NCBI RefSeq assembly: GCF_014174475.1
Contig: NZ_JACJUD010000006.1
Span: 248,001 to 312,000, forward strand
Direction of reading: 5' to 3'
Source of the DNA: Aquipseudomonas ullengensis
GTDB taxonomy: Bacteria > Pseudomonadota > Gammaproteobacteria > Pseudomonadales > Pseudomonadaceae
Length of the DNA stretch: 64,000 nucleotides
The notes under the pieces are model-generated. The model was given only the letters and a program-made list of their open reading frames with translations. It was not told where the DNA came from and made no database searches. The position numbers and the translations under genes are program-made. This document shows positions 1 to 7,810 of the stretch, piece by piece; position 1 is the first letter of the stretch; every line of letters begins with the position of its first letter.

Positions 1-284
1 TCGACATGCTCGTGCTTGGCCACCTCGGTGCCGATCGGCACCAGGCGCAGGCTACCGGACATGCCCAGGTGGCCGATCAGGGTGCCGCTCTCGGCTTTGA
101 TCAGCAGGTACTTGGCGCGCCGTTCGACACACTCGATACGCTGCCCGGACAGGCGCACATCGAGGTCTTCCGGGATCGGCCAGCGCAGCCGGCGCTCGCG
201 CACCAGCACACGGCTGACACGCTGACCGACGAGGTAAGGGGCGATACCACGGCAGGTGGTTTCGACTTCGGGTAATTCAGGCAT
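1..284 (-). CDS. mutM: Formamidopyrimidine-DNA glycosylase, N-terminal part (cut by window start)
   Basis: Bifunctional DNA glycosylase/AP lyase that removes 8-oxoguanine and formamidopyrimidines in base excision repair. About 94 residues are visible, reading from 284 leftwards. The protein begins M-PELPEVE; after Met removal Pro1 is the Schiff-base nucleophile of the Fpg family and Glu2 its partner. Lys58 (Lys57 mature) in RRAKYLL matches the catalytic Lys, and GHLGMSG follows as expected. The zinc-finger C-terminus lies outside the window. The HDOD gene lies upstream on the same strand with a gap of about 90 bp, so cotranscription is possible. Confidence 0.93.
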   Translation of the reverse strand, partial: MPELPEVETTCRGIAPYLVGQRVSRVLVRERRLRWPIPEDLDVRLSGQRIECVERRAKYLLIKAESGTLIGHLGMSGSLRLVPIGTEVAKHEHV

Positions 285-373
285 TCACGCACTCGCGGGG
301 TACAACTGAGCGGAATCCAACCCTAACAGGAAAGGCGTGGGGTCGGGAGACCTCAGATCCTGTTCAAAGGCTC

Positions 374-1240
374 TCAGCCGGCGCCCAGGTCGTGGATGCT
401 CTCCTTGAGAGTCTGGAAGTCGTACTCGGTCAGGCCGACGTACTCCAGCACCTGCTGCTGGATGCTCTCCCACTCATGGTCTTCATCCTGGTTGCCCAGC
501 ACCCGGTAGCTGCCGCAGATGTGCTCGGCCATCTTAAGGATCGCCATCAGCGTCTTCAGCTGGGCATCGCGACCGGTGTCGTCCTCGAAGAACGACAGCG
601 CGTTGTGGTGGTTGGCGATCGCCTCGCACAGGTGCAGCGGCAGGTTCCACGACTTGGCGGTGAAGTAGCCGACCACCGCATGGTTGGTGTTGAGCAGGCG
701 GTTCTCGGTGTCCACCACGCGGCGCTCGCTGCTGGCGTTGTAGTACGCCTCTTCCAGCACCGTCATGTAGTTGGGGAAGCGCTTGAGCATCAGCGGGATG
801 CCGCAGTTGTGGAACAGGCCGAGGGTGTAGGCCTCGTCCGGCGCCTGGTAGCCGATGCGCTTGGCCAGGGTCAGGCAAGTCATGGCCACGTCCTGGGCGG
901 TGTCCCAGAAGCGGTTGAGGGTAACGATGGTCTCATCGCTCATCTCGCCCTTGATCGACTGCGCGTTGATCAGGTTGATCACCGAGTTGCAGCCGAGCAG
1001 GTTGACCGCCTGCTGGATCGAGGCGATGCGGTTGGCCAGGCCGAAGAAGGGCGAGTTGACGATCTTCAGCAGCGCGCCGGACAGCCCCGGATCCTGGCTG
1101 ATCAGCCGGGCGATGGTCTTCAGGTCCGGATTGGGCAGGAACTGCTCCATCTGCAGGTCGACCATGATCTGCGGCTGCGGCGGTACGCTGATGCCCTGCA
1201 GCACCTGCTGGATCTGTTCGGCGGAAAGTTCGTGGGCCAT
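374..1240 (-). CDS. HDOD domain-containing protein
   Basis: A 288-residue protein that is almost entirely an HDOD domain, the non-catalytic relative of HD phosphohydrolases used in signalling scaffolds (established for the family). The visible block AIANHHN retains histidines, but I see no complete HD-GYP catalytic set and no receiver or EAL partner domain. I chose the ATG at 1240 (MAHELSAEQIQQVL) because the residues further upstream look non-conserved; the Shine-Dalgarno signal there is weak. It lies just upstream of mutM on the same strand and is divergent from rlmI. Its function cannot be assigned more closely. Confidence 0.85.
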   Translation of the reverse strand: MAHELSAEQIQQVLQGISVPPQPQIMVDLQMEQFLPNPDLKTIARLISQDPGLSGALLKIVNSPFFGLANRIASIQQAVNLLGCNSVINLINAQSIKGEMSDETIVTLNRFWDTAQDVAMTCLTLAKRIGYQAPDEAYTLGLFHNCGIPLMLKRFPNYMTVLEEAYYNASSERRVVDTENRLLNTNHAVVGYFTAKSWNLPLHLCEAIANHHNALSFFEDDTGRDAQLKTLMAILKMAEHICGSYRVLGNQDEDHEWESIQQQVLEYVGLTEYDFQTLKESIHDLGAG

Positions 1241-1471
1241 GACAACGGCATCTGGAGTGAGAAATTGGCCACAGTTTAGCCAATCATTTCCCGTCTCCGC
1301 AGCCAACTTTTGCAAACGCTGCGTTGCGCATCTGCCGGTAATCCGGGCAAACCCGCGGCGCCCGTCGCTTTGCCTGCCTGAAACCAGTCGACCGGCGGTT
1401 GCTACGCGGCGGATCAGTACTCATTGGGCAGACAAATCGACGCACAGCAGCGAGCCCCCGGACTCTGCGGC

Positions 1472-1477
1472 TATAAT
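1472..1477 (+). promoter_or_regulatory. Candidate -10 box for rlmI
   Basis: A perfect TATAAT hexamer lies 28 bp before the rlmI ATG in an otherwise GC-rich stretch. No convincing -35 hexamer is visible 16-18 bp upstream. A GGAG ribosome-binding site follows before the start codon. Confidence 0.4.
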
Positions 1478-1505
1478 TCCGCTCTTTTTCGCGGAGTCCC
1501 CCCTG

Positions 1506-2702
1506 ATGTCCTTGCCCAGCTTGCGCCTTAAAGCCAACGCCGATCGTCGCCTGCGCGCCGGCCATCTGTGGGTCTACAGCAACGAAATCGACGTCGCCGC
1601 CACGCCGCTGAACGGCTTTGCCGCCGGCGACCAGGCGATCCTCGAAGCCGCTGGCGGCAAGCCGCTGGGCATCGTCGCGATGAGCCCGAACAACCTGATC
1701 TGCGCCCGCCTGCTGTCGCGCGACGTCAAGCACGTGCTGGACAAGTCGCTGCTGGTGCACCGCCTCAACGTCTGCCTGTCGCTGCGCGAGCGCCTGTTCG
1801 ACAAGCCGTTCTACCGCCTGGTCTACGGCGACTCCGACCTGCTGCCGGGCCTGGTGGTCGACCGCTTCGGCGATCACCTGGTGGTGCAACTGGCCTCCGC
1901 CGCCATGGAACGCAACAAGGACGCGCTGATCGAAGCCCTGGTGCAGGTGCTCAAGCCGCGCGGCATCCTGTTCAAAAACGACTCCGCCGCGCGCGATGCC
2001 GAAGGCCTCGAGCGCTACGTCGACACCGCCTTCGGCGTGGTGCCGGAGTGGGTCGATCTGGAAGAGAACGGCGTTAAGTTCCAGGCCCCAGTGCTGGAAG
2101 GCCAGAAAACCGGCTGGTTCTACGACCACCGCATGAACCGCGCGCGCCTGGCGCCTTACGTCCAGGGTAAGCGCGTACTCGATCTGTTCAGCTACATCGG
2201 CGGTTGGGGCGTGCAGGCTGCGGCGTTCGGCGCCAGCGAAGTGTTCTGCGTCGATGCTTCCGGCTTCGCCCTCGACGGCGTCGAGCGCAACGCCACCCTC
2301 AACGGTTGCGCCGAGAAGGTCACCTGCGTGGAAGGCGACGTGTTCGCCGCCCTCAAGGAGCTGAAGTCCGCCGAGGAACGCTTCGACGTGATCGTTGCCG
2401 ACCCGCCCGCGTTCATCAAGCGCAAGAAGGACATCAAGAACGGCGAGGCCGCCTACCGTCGCCTCAACGAGACCGCCATGCGCCTGCTCAACAAGGACGG
2501 CATCCTGGTCAGCGCCTCGTGCTCCATGCACCTGGAAGAGGACAACCTGCAGAACATCCTGCTCACCAGTGCCCGCCACCTGGACCGCAACATCCAGCTG
2601 CTCGAACGCGGCGCCCAGGGCCCGGATCATCCGGTGCACCCGGCCATCGCCGAAACCCGCTACATCAAGAGCCTGACCGTACGCTTGCTGCCCAACAGCT
2701 GA
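1506..2702 (+). CDS. rlmI: 23S rRNA (cytosine-C5)-methyltransferase, RlmI family
   Basis: SAM-dependent methyltransferase predicted to make m5C1962 in 23S rRNA. Length is 398 residues, the usual size. An N-terminal PUA-like RNA-binding region (LRLKANADRRLRAGHLWVYSNEI) precedes a Rossmann methyltransferase domain with motif I VLDLFSYIGGWGVQAA, motif IV VADPPAFIK and the catalytic-type SCSMHL near residue 340. The ATG at 1506 has GGAG just upstream. It is a single gene, divergent from the HDOD gene and convergent with the secreted hydrolase gene. Confidence 0.92.
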   Translation: MSLPSLRLKANADRRLRAGHLWVYSNEIDVAATPLNGFAAGDQAILEAAGGKPLGIVAMSPNNLICARLLSRDVKHVLDKSLLVHRLNVCLSLRERLFDKPFYRLVYGDSDLLPGLVVDRFGDHLVVQLASAAMERNKDALIEALVQVLKPRGILFKNDSAARDAEGLERYVDTAFGVVPEWVDLEENGVKFQAPVLEGQKTGWFYDHRMNRARLAPYVQGKRVLDLFSYIGGWGVQAAAFGASEVFCVDASGFALDGVERNATLNGCAEKVTCVEGDVFAALKELKSAEERFDVIVADPPAFIKRKKDIKNGEAAYRRLNETAMRLLNKDGILVSASCSMHLEEDNLQNILLTSARHLDRNIQLLERGAQGPDHPVHPAIAETRYIKSLTVRLLPNS

Positions 2703-2711
2703 GCAAGAAAA

Positions 2712-2745
2712 AGCCCCGTCCGCGCCAGCGAACGGGGCTCGTCTA
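2712..2745 (-). terminator. Rho-independent terminator for the secreted hydrolase gene
   Basis: Arms AGCCCCGT (2712-2719) and ACGGGGCT (2732-2739) form a perfect 8-bp stem. Read on the minus strand, the stem is followed by a T-run (the A tract at 2708-2712 on plus), so it serves the minus-strand gene ending at 2754. It may also stop rlmI transcripts, but the plus side has no T tract. Confidence 0.75.
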
Positions 2746-2753
2746 CCTCGCCA

Positions 2754-3593
2754 TCAGAAGCCCTTGCGCTTTACCGTCCACAGCGTGCTGACGCACAGGC
2801 TGCACAACGTGCCAGTGAAGGTGTTCTTGGCCGTCTGGTCGTTCATCAGCTGGTAGCGGAACCAGGCAGTGGCCGGCCCGCGATACGCCCCACCATTACC
2901 CACCGGCTCGAAGTGCGAGACGGTGCGGCGCTCGCCCCAGAACACCGGCACGTTGGCCCGGGTATAGACCGGCTGGGCGTTGAGGTAAGGGAACGCGATG
3001 GTGTCGCCGCCGCCGGACATCAGGAACATCGGCCCCTTCTGCTTGCTCTGCGAACTGGTGTTGTGGCCGAGCCCGAGGGTGTAGGGCTGGATCGGCGCCG
3101 TGGTGCGCACACGGTCGTCCTGGCCGGCCATGATCGAACCGCCACCGCCCTGGGAATGCCCCGAGGTGCCGACGCGGCCGGCATTCAGCTTACCGACATA
3201 GGTGCTGTAGGCGCGGCCGTTTTCCTGCACCAAGTAGCTCAGGCAGGCGAGCATTTCCTGGCCAGTACCGGCATCGGAGGTTTCTGCGGCCGCCACCACA
3301 AAACCGTGGCTGGCCCAATGCGTCAGCAATGCCGCATAGGTATCCGGCGTGGCGCCCGTGCCGTTGCCCCACAGGATGATCGGGTGGCGCACGCCATTCT
3401 GGCCGAGGTTACTGGGCCGGTAGATGCGGCAGCTGGGGCCCTCGCTCTGGTTGGTGGTGGCGTACGGGCCGGTGTTGTCGAAACTGGAAACAGCCGGGAA
3501 CGCCGTGCCAGGCGTATCAGGCAGAGCGGCCATGGCCGAAACGGACACAAAGGTAAGGGCGGCCGCCAGGCCAGCGAGTTTGAAATCGAACAT
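2754..3593 (-). CDS. Secreted alpha/beta hydrolase related to polyester (PET) hydrolases/cutinases
   Basis: Predicted periplasmic or secreted serine hydrolase of 279 residues. A signal peptide (MFDFKLAGLAAALTFVSVSA) probably ends at AMA|ALPD near residue 22. The nucleophile elbow is GHSQGGGG with Ser147; Asp197 in SGGGDTIAF and His227 in TVSHFEP complete a plausible triad. The layout around the elbow (GxSxGGGGS, then a region read as AAPxxP) resembles bacterial PETase/cutinase-like enzymes. Four cysteines (55, 117, 264, 267) could form disulfides; the pair CSLC near the C-terminus is unusual. The start has GAGGAA upstream. It is a stand-alone gene. Substrate is not proven: lipase, chlorophyllase-like or dienelactone-hydrolase-like activity is also possible. 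Confidence 0.75.
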   Translation of the reverse strand: MFDFKLAGLAAALTFVSVSAMAALPDTPGTAFPAVSSFDNTGPYATTNQSEGPSCRIYRPSNLGQNGVRHPIILWGNGTGATPDTYAALLTHWASHGFVVAAAETSDAGTGQEMLACLSYLVQENGRAYSTYVGKLNAGRVGTSGHSQGGGGSIMAGQDDRVRTTAPIQPYTLGLGHNTSSQSKQKGPMFLMSGGGDTIAFPYLNAQPVYTRANVPVFWGERRTVSHFEPVGNGGAYRGPATAWFRYQLMNDQTAKNTFTGTLCSLCVSTLWTVKRKGF

Positions 3594-4045
3594 CGGAAGG
3601 ATTCCTCATTATTGTTGTCATGACATTCCAGTCGTCACGGCCCTCCCGACACACCACACCGGACTAGGCTGCACTGCTCACGCTGACGATTGCTGCGCTC
3701 GCAAGAGGCGGAGCACGCCGCAGAAGCTACGTGACCACCCGGTCACACCAGCAATCGCCCGAAGGGTCAAAGCCGACCGGCGGTAGCCCCACCAAAGCAC
3801 GACCCGGGGACTGAAAGCCGGCATACCACCTGGCCGCGAGCCTTCCCCATACCGCGCCGAGCGGCGTAGAATCGGGCCATTCCTCGCCACCATCCTCAGG
3901 CGGGCCAGTGAGCCCTGACTGCAGCCGCGCACACCCTGCGCCGCGTCGGTCCGGCCGAACGCACGGTGATCTCCGTATGCCGCCGGCACGAAAACACTCA
4001 CGACAACTTACATAACCGCTACCTGATCAAGCCGCAGGAACCGTC
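3594..4045. other. Divergent intergenic region between the hydrolase gene and ilvD
   Basis: About 450 bp without a convincing gene. A minus-strand reading frame at 3678-4001 is Arg/Ser-rich, has no recognisable motif or ribosome-binding site, and is treated as chance. The region must contain both divergent promoters. The only structured site I see is the palindrome at 3731-3746. AGGAA precedes the ilvD start. Confidence 0.5.
3731..3746. promoter_or_regulatory. Inverted repeat GTGACC-N4-GGTCAC
   Basis: Perfect 6-bp arms with a 4-bp spacer, about 140 bp upstream of the secreted hydrolase start. It could be an operator, but no regulator gene is adjacent and the distance is large. Confidence 0.3.
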
Positions 4046-5893
4046 ATGCCTGACTATCGCTCGAAGACTTCCACCCACGGTCGCAACATGGCCGGCGCCC
4101 GCGCCCTGTGGCGCGCCACCGGGATGAAGGACGAAGACTTCAAAAAGCCGATCATCGCCATCGCCAACTCCTTCACCCAGTTCGTGCCCGGCCACGTGCA
4201 CCTGAAGGACCTCGGCCAACTGGTCGCCCGCGAAATCGAAAAAGCCGGCGGCGTGGCTAAAGAGTTCAACACCATCGCCGTGGACGACGGCATCGCCATG
4301 GGCCACGACGGCATGCTCTATTCGCTGCCGAGCCGCGAGATCATCGCCGACTCCGTGGAATACATGGTCAACGCCCACTGCGCCGACGCCATCGTCTGTA
4401 TCTCCAACTGCGACAAGATCACCCCCGGCATGCTGATGGCCGCCCTGCGCCTGAACATCCCGGTGATCTTCGTTTCCGGCGGCCCGATGGAAGCCGGCAA
4501 GACCAAGCTGGCCAGCCACGGCCTGGACCTGGTCGACGCCATGGTGATCGCCGCCGACTCCAGCGCCTCCGACGAGAAGGTTGCCGAGTACGAGCGCAGC
4601 GCCTGCCCAACCTGCGGCTCGTGCTCCGGCATGTTCACCGCCAACTCGATGAACTGCCTGACCGAAGCCCTGGGCCTGGCCCTGCCGGGCAACGGTTCGA
4701 CCCTGGCCACCCACAGCGACCGCGAGCAGCTGTTCCTGCAGGCCGGGCGCACCATCGTCGAGCTGTGCAAGCGCTACTACGGCGAGAACGACAGCTCGGT
4801 GCTGCCGCGTAACATCGCCAACTTCAAGGCGTTCGAGAACGCCATGATGCTGGACATCGCCATGGGCGGTTCGACCAACACCATCCTCCACCTGCTGGCC
4901 GCCGCCCAGGAAGCCGAGATCGATTTCGACCTGCGCGATATCGACCGCCTTTCCCGTCTGGTGCCGCAGCTGTGCAAAGTGGCGCCGAACATCCAGAAGT
5001 ACCACATGGAAGATGTGCACCGCGCTGGCGGCATCTTCAGCATCCTCGGTTCGCTGGCCCGTGGCGGCCTGCTGCACACCGACCTGCCGACCGTGCACAG
5101 CAAGTCCATGGCCGAGGCGATCGCCAAGTGGGACATCACCCAGACCGACGATGAGGCCGTGCACCACTTCTTCAAGGCCGGCCCGGCGGGCATCCCGACC
5201 CAGACCGCGTTCAGCCAGTCGACCCGCTGGGAAACCCTCGATGACGACCGTGAGAACGGCTGCATCCGCAGTTTCGAGCACGCCTACTCCAAAGAAGGCG
5301 GCCTGGCCGTGCTGTACGGCAACATCGCCCTGGACGGCTGCGTGGTGAAAACCGCCGGCGTCGATGAGTCCATCCATGTGTTCGAAGGTAACGCCAAGAT
5401 CTTCGAAAGCCAGGACAGCGCCGTGCGCGGCATCCTCGCCGACGAAGTGAAAGAAGGCGACATCGTCATCATTCGCTACGAAGGCCCGAAAGGCGGCCCG
5501 GGCATGCAGGAAATGCTCTACCCGACCTCGTACCTGAAATCCAAAGGCCTGGGCAAAGCCTGCGCCCTGCTCACCGACGGCCGCTTCTCTGGCGGCACTT
5601 CGGGCCTGTCCATCGGCCACGCCTCGCCGGAAGCGGCAGCGGGCGGCGCCATTGGCCTGGTGCGCGATGGCGACAAAGTGCTGATCGACATCCCCAACCG
5701 CAGCATCAACCTGCTGGTCAACGACGAGGAAATCGCCCATCGCCGCCACGAGCAGGACAAGAAGGGCTGGAAGCCGGTGGAAAGCCGTCCACGCAAAGTG
5801 ACCACGGCGTTGAAAGCCTACGCCCTGCTCGCCACCAGCGCCGACAAGGGCGCAGTGCGCGACAAGGCGATGCTGGACAAACTGATGCCGTAA
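4046..5893 (+). CDS. ilvD: Dihydroxy-acid dehydratase
   Basis: Converts 2,3-dihydroxy-isovalerate and 2,3-dihydroxy-3-methylvalerate to the 2-keto acids of valine and isoleucine synthesis. It has 615 residues, the normal length for the long IlvD type. Iron-sulfur and Mg-binding motifs are visible: SNCDKITPGM near residue 120 and CPTCGSCSGMFTANSMNCL near 195, and the active-site TDGRFSGGTSG near 510. The ATG has AGGAA at good spacing. It is monocistronic, closed by a strong terminator. ilvA, the preceding isoleucine enzyme, lies elsewhere in the window (48.6 kb). Confidence 0.97.
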   Translation: MPDYRSKTSTHGRNMAGARALWRATGMKDEDFKKPIIAIANSFTQFVPGHVHLKDLGQLVAREIEKAGGVAKEFNTIAVDDGIAMGHDGMLYSLPSREIIADSVEYMVNAHCADAIVCISNCDKITPGMLMAALRLNIPVIFVSGGPMEAGKTKLASHGLDLVDAMVIAADSSASDEKVAEYERSACPTCGSCSGMFTANSMNCLTEALGLALPGNGSTLATHSDREQLFLQAGRTIVELCKRYYGENDSSVLPRNIANFKAFENAMMLDIAMGGSTNTILHLLAAAQEAEIDFDLRDIDRLSRLVPQLCKVAPNIQKYHMEDVHRAGGIFSILGSLARGGLLHTDLPTVHSKSMAEAIAKWDITQTDDEAVHHFFKAGPAGIPTQTAFSQSTRWETLDDDRENGCIRSFEHAYSKEGGLAVLYGNIALDGCVVKTAGVDESIHVFEGNAKIFESQDSAVRGILADEVKEGDIVIIRYEGPKGGPGMQEMLYPTSYLKSKGLGKACALLTDGRFSGGTSGLSIGHASPEAAAGGAIGLVRDGDKVLIDIPNRSINLLVNDEEIAHRRHEQDKKGWKPVESRPRKVTTALKAYALLATSADKGAVRDKAMLDKLMP

Positions 5894-5910
5894 GCGGCAG
5901 CCAGCACCCC

Positions 5911-5943
5911 GAAAAAGCCCGGCAACTGCCGGGCTTTTTCTTT
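5911..5943 (+). terminator. Rho-independent terminator of ilvD
   Basis: GAAAAAGCCCGGCA pairs with TGCCGGGCTTTTTC around a very short loop, ending in a T-rich run, 17 bp after the ilvD stop. Confidence 0.9.
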
Positions 5944-5952
5944 GCTACACCC

Positions 5953-6033
5953 TGTAGGAGCCAGGGGGACGCCTAGTCCTTGCTGGCGATCCGTGCCCGG
6001 TACAAAGCGATCGCCAGCAAGCTGGCTCCTACA
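5953..6033. repeat. Palindromic REP-type element, TGTAGGAGCC family
   Basis: Imperfect inverted repeat opening with TGTAGGAGCC and closing with GGCTCCTACA. Inner halves are TTGCTGGCGATC and GATCGCCAGCAAG. This copy has about 13 extra or divergent bases in its left arm compared with the copies at 27968, 35632 and 44519. It lies between the ilvD terminator and the ribosome-binding site of the phosphodiesterase gene. Confidence 0.8.
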
Positions 6034-6052
6034 AGAGCACGCAGGAACAGCT

Positions 6053-6508
6053 ATGAAGATCGGCCTGATCTCCGACACCCACGGCCTGCTGCGCCCCGAG
6101 GCGCTGGCGGCGTTGCATGACAGCACACAGGTGATCCATGCCGGCGATATCGGCAAGCCGGAGATTCTCGATGCCTTGCGTGAACTGGCGCCGCTCACCG
6201 TGGTGCGTGGTAATAATGACCAGGACGATGCCTGGGCCAGCACTATTCCCACCAGCGCCGTACTGCGCGTGGGCGGCGTGGGTATCTATGTCACCCACGA
6301 GCTGGCCGATGTGCCCGAGCAACTGCCTGCCGGTATCGACGTGGTGGTCACCGGGCACTCGCACAAGCCGCTGCAGCAGGTCCGCCACGGCGTGCTGTTC
6401 ATCAACCCCGGCAGTGCCGGGCCACGGCGCTTCAAGCTGCCGATCAGCGTCGGCCTGCTGCATCTCGACGCGGGAGTCATGCGCGGCGAGCTGATCGAGC
6501 TGGCCTGA
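6053..6508 (+). CDS. YfcE/MJ0936-family metallophosphodiesterase
   Basis: A 151-residue calcineurin-like phosphoesterase with the complete dinuclear metal motif series: ISDTHG (residues 6-11), AGDIG, GNND and GHSH. Family members hydrolyse phosphodiesters in vitro; the physiological substrate is unknown. I chose the ATG at 6053 (MKIGLISDTHG) because GCAGGAA lies just upstream and the conserved fold begins there. It directly follows a REP element. It converges on the YitT gene with no spacing between stop codons. Confidence 0.88.
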   Translation: MKIGLISDTHGLLRPEALAALHDSTQVIHAGDIGKPEILDALRELAPLTVVRGNNDQDDAWASTIPTSAVLRVGGVGIYVTHELADVPEQLPAGIDVVVTGHSHKPLQQVRHGVLFINPGSAGPRRFKLPISVGLLHLDAGVMRGELIELA

Positions 6509-7156
6509 TCAGCTCACGCCCATGTAGCGCCCGGCGCGGTGGTTGACCGCCAGCACCATGTTCAGCGCCACTGCACCGAGGACCGACAGGGCGACCTTGT
6601 CCGGTGCCACGACGAAGATCGAGGCCAGCACGATGCTCGCATCCACGCCCATCTGCACCGCACCGGCGCGCACGCCGAAGCGCTCCTGCAGGTACAGCGC
6701 GAGGATGTTCACCCCACCCAGGCTGGCACGGTGGCGGAACAGCATGAGCAGCCCCAGGCCCATGGCGAAACCGCCGAAGATGGCGGCGTAGAAGGCGTTC
6801 AGCTCGGCGAACACCACCCAGCGCGGGGTCAGCTCGGCGAGCAACGACACCAGGCCGACGGCGCAGGCGGTACGCAGGGTGAACGGCCAGCCCATGCGCC
6901 AGATCGCCAGCGCGTAGAACGGCAGGTTGAGCAGGAAGAACACCAGGCCGAACGGCCAGCCGGTGAGGTACTTGGTGAGAAAGGCCAGGCCCACCGTGCC
7001 GCCGGTGAGCAACCCGGCATGACTGTAAAAGGCGATGCCCAGGGCGACCATGGCGGTGCCGAACAGCAACGCCAGGGCGTCCTCCCAGAGCGGATGGCGG
7101 ACGAATATCTCGGCGACCGTTTCCACTTCTGCGGCGTCGGGAATGTGTTCACTCAT
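6509..7156 (-). CDS. YitT family membrane protein
   Basis: A 215-residue integral membrane protein with about five or six hydrophobic segments and conserved GG-rich turns (HAGLLTGGTVGLAF, FRHRASLGGVNILALYLQ) typical of the YitT/DUF161 group. Its function is unknown; transport is often suggested. The start at 7156 (MSEHIPDAAEVE) follows AGAGG. It lies downstream of folA on the same strand with a 96-bp gap. Confidence 0.8.
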   Translation of the reverse strand: MSEHIPDAAEVETVAEIFVRHPLWEDALALLFGTAMVALGIAFYSHAGLLTGGTVGLAFLTKYLTGWPFGLVFFLLNLPFYALAIWRMGWPFTLRTACAVGLVSLLAELTPRWVVFAELNAFYAAIFGGFAMGLGLLMLFRHRASLGGVNILALYLQERFGVRAGAVQMGVDASIVLASIFVVAPDKVALSVLGAVALNMVLAVNHRAGRYMGVS

Positions 7157-7252
7157 GCTCGATAACCTCTGCGCCCATCTGGCAGGCAATAGCATAGGGC
7201 GCCGCCGGGTTTGACGGCGGCGCAGCAGGAAACTGGAAGGGGCTGAAACCGA

Positions 7253-7765
7253 CTAGCGACGCAGCCAGGTCTCGAAGCAATGGGCCGGAGCCGACTCCAC
7301 GGCGGGCTGCGGTTCACGTGCCGTGCACTGCCACAGCGCCTCGTCGAACGACGGGAACCAGGCATCGCCTTGCGGCTGCAGCGCCACGCGGGTCAGGTAC
7401 AGACGCTCGGCCTGCGCCAGGCCCTGCTCGTACAGCTGCGCACCGCCAATCAGCATCAGCTCGTCGACACCCTGCTCGCGCGCCCACTGATCGGCACGGG
7501 CGATGGCGGCGTCCAGCGAAGGGAAGACTTCCGCGCCCTCCAGCACCAGGCCGGCCTGGCGGCTGACCACCAGGTTGAGCCGGCCCGGCAGCGGGCGGCC
7601 CAGCGAATCCCAGGTCTTGCGGCCCATGATGATCGGCTTGCCGAGCGTCAGCGCCTTGAAGTGCTTGAGGTCCGCCGGCAGGTGCCAGGGCAGTTGGTTG
7701 TCGCGGCCGATCACGCGATTTTCGGCGAGGGCGGCGATCAGGCAGAGGGGTAAGGTCGTATTCAT
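7253..7765 (-). CDS. folA: Dihydrofolate reductase
   Basis: NADPH-dependent reduction of dihydrofolate to tetrahydrofolate, needed to recycle folate after ThyA (thyA is at 21.5 kb). 170 residues. Signature elements: LIAALAENRVIGRDNQLPWHLP (N-terminal substrate and cofactor region), IIMGRKTWDSLG, and LMLIGGAQLYEQ. The acidic active-site residue is the Asp in the LPADLKHF segment. I started at MNTTLPLCLIAAL (7765), where conservation begins. It lies 45 bp downstream of the diguanylate cyclase gene on the same strand. Confidence 0.95.
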   Translation of the reverse strand: MNTTLPLCLIAALAENRVIGRDNQLPWHLPADLKHFKALTLGKPIIMGRKTWDSLGRPLPGRLNLVVSRQAGLVLEGAEVFPSLDAAIARADQWAREQGVDELMLIGGAQLYEQGLAQAERLYLTRVALQPQGDAWFPSFDEALWQCTAREPQPAVESAPAHCFETWLRR

Positions 7766-7810
7766 GGGCGCGAGGATACCGGCTCGACGTGGATCAATGA
7801 AGGGTGACAC

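Noticed and set aside
1284..2639. Long minus-strand reading frame (451 codons) opposite rlmI
   Set aside because: Lies fully antisense to a well-supported gene; composition is His/Val/Gln/Ala-rich as expected from reading GC-rich Pseudomonas codons backwards; no motif.
3731..3746. GTGACC-N4-GGTCAC as a strong operator finding
   Set aside because: Short arms, far from either start, no adjacent regulator; kept only as a low-confidence feature.
3678..4001. 107-codon minus-strand frame in the hydrolase/ilvD intergenic region
   Set aside because: Arg/Ser/Gly-rich, no motif or ribosome-binding site, and it would occupy the divergent promoters.
4019..5749. 576-codon minus-strand frame opposite ilvD
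   Set aside because: Antisense shadow of ilvD with no domain and no ribosome-binding site.
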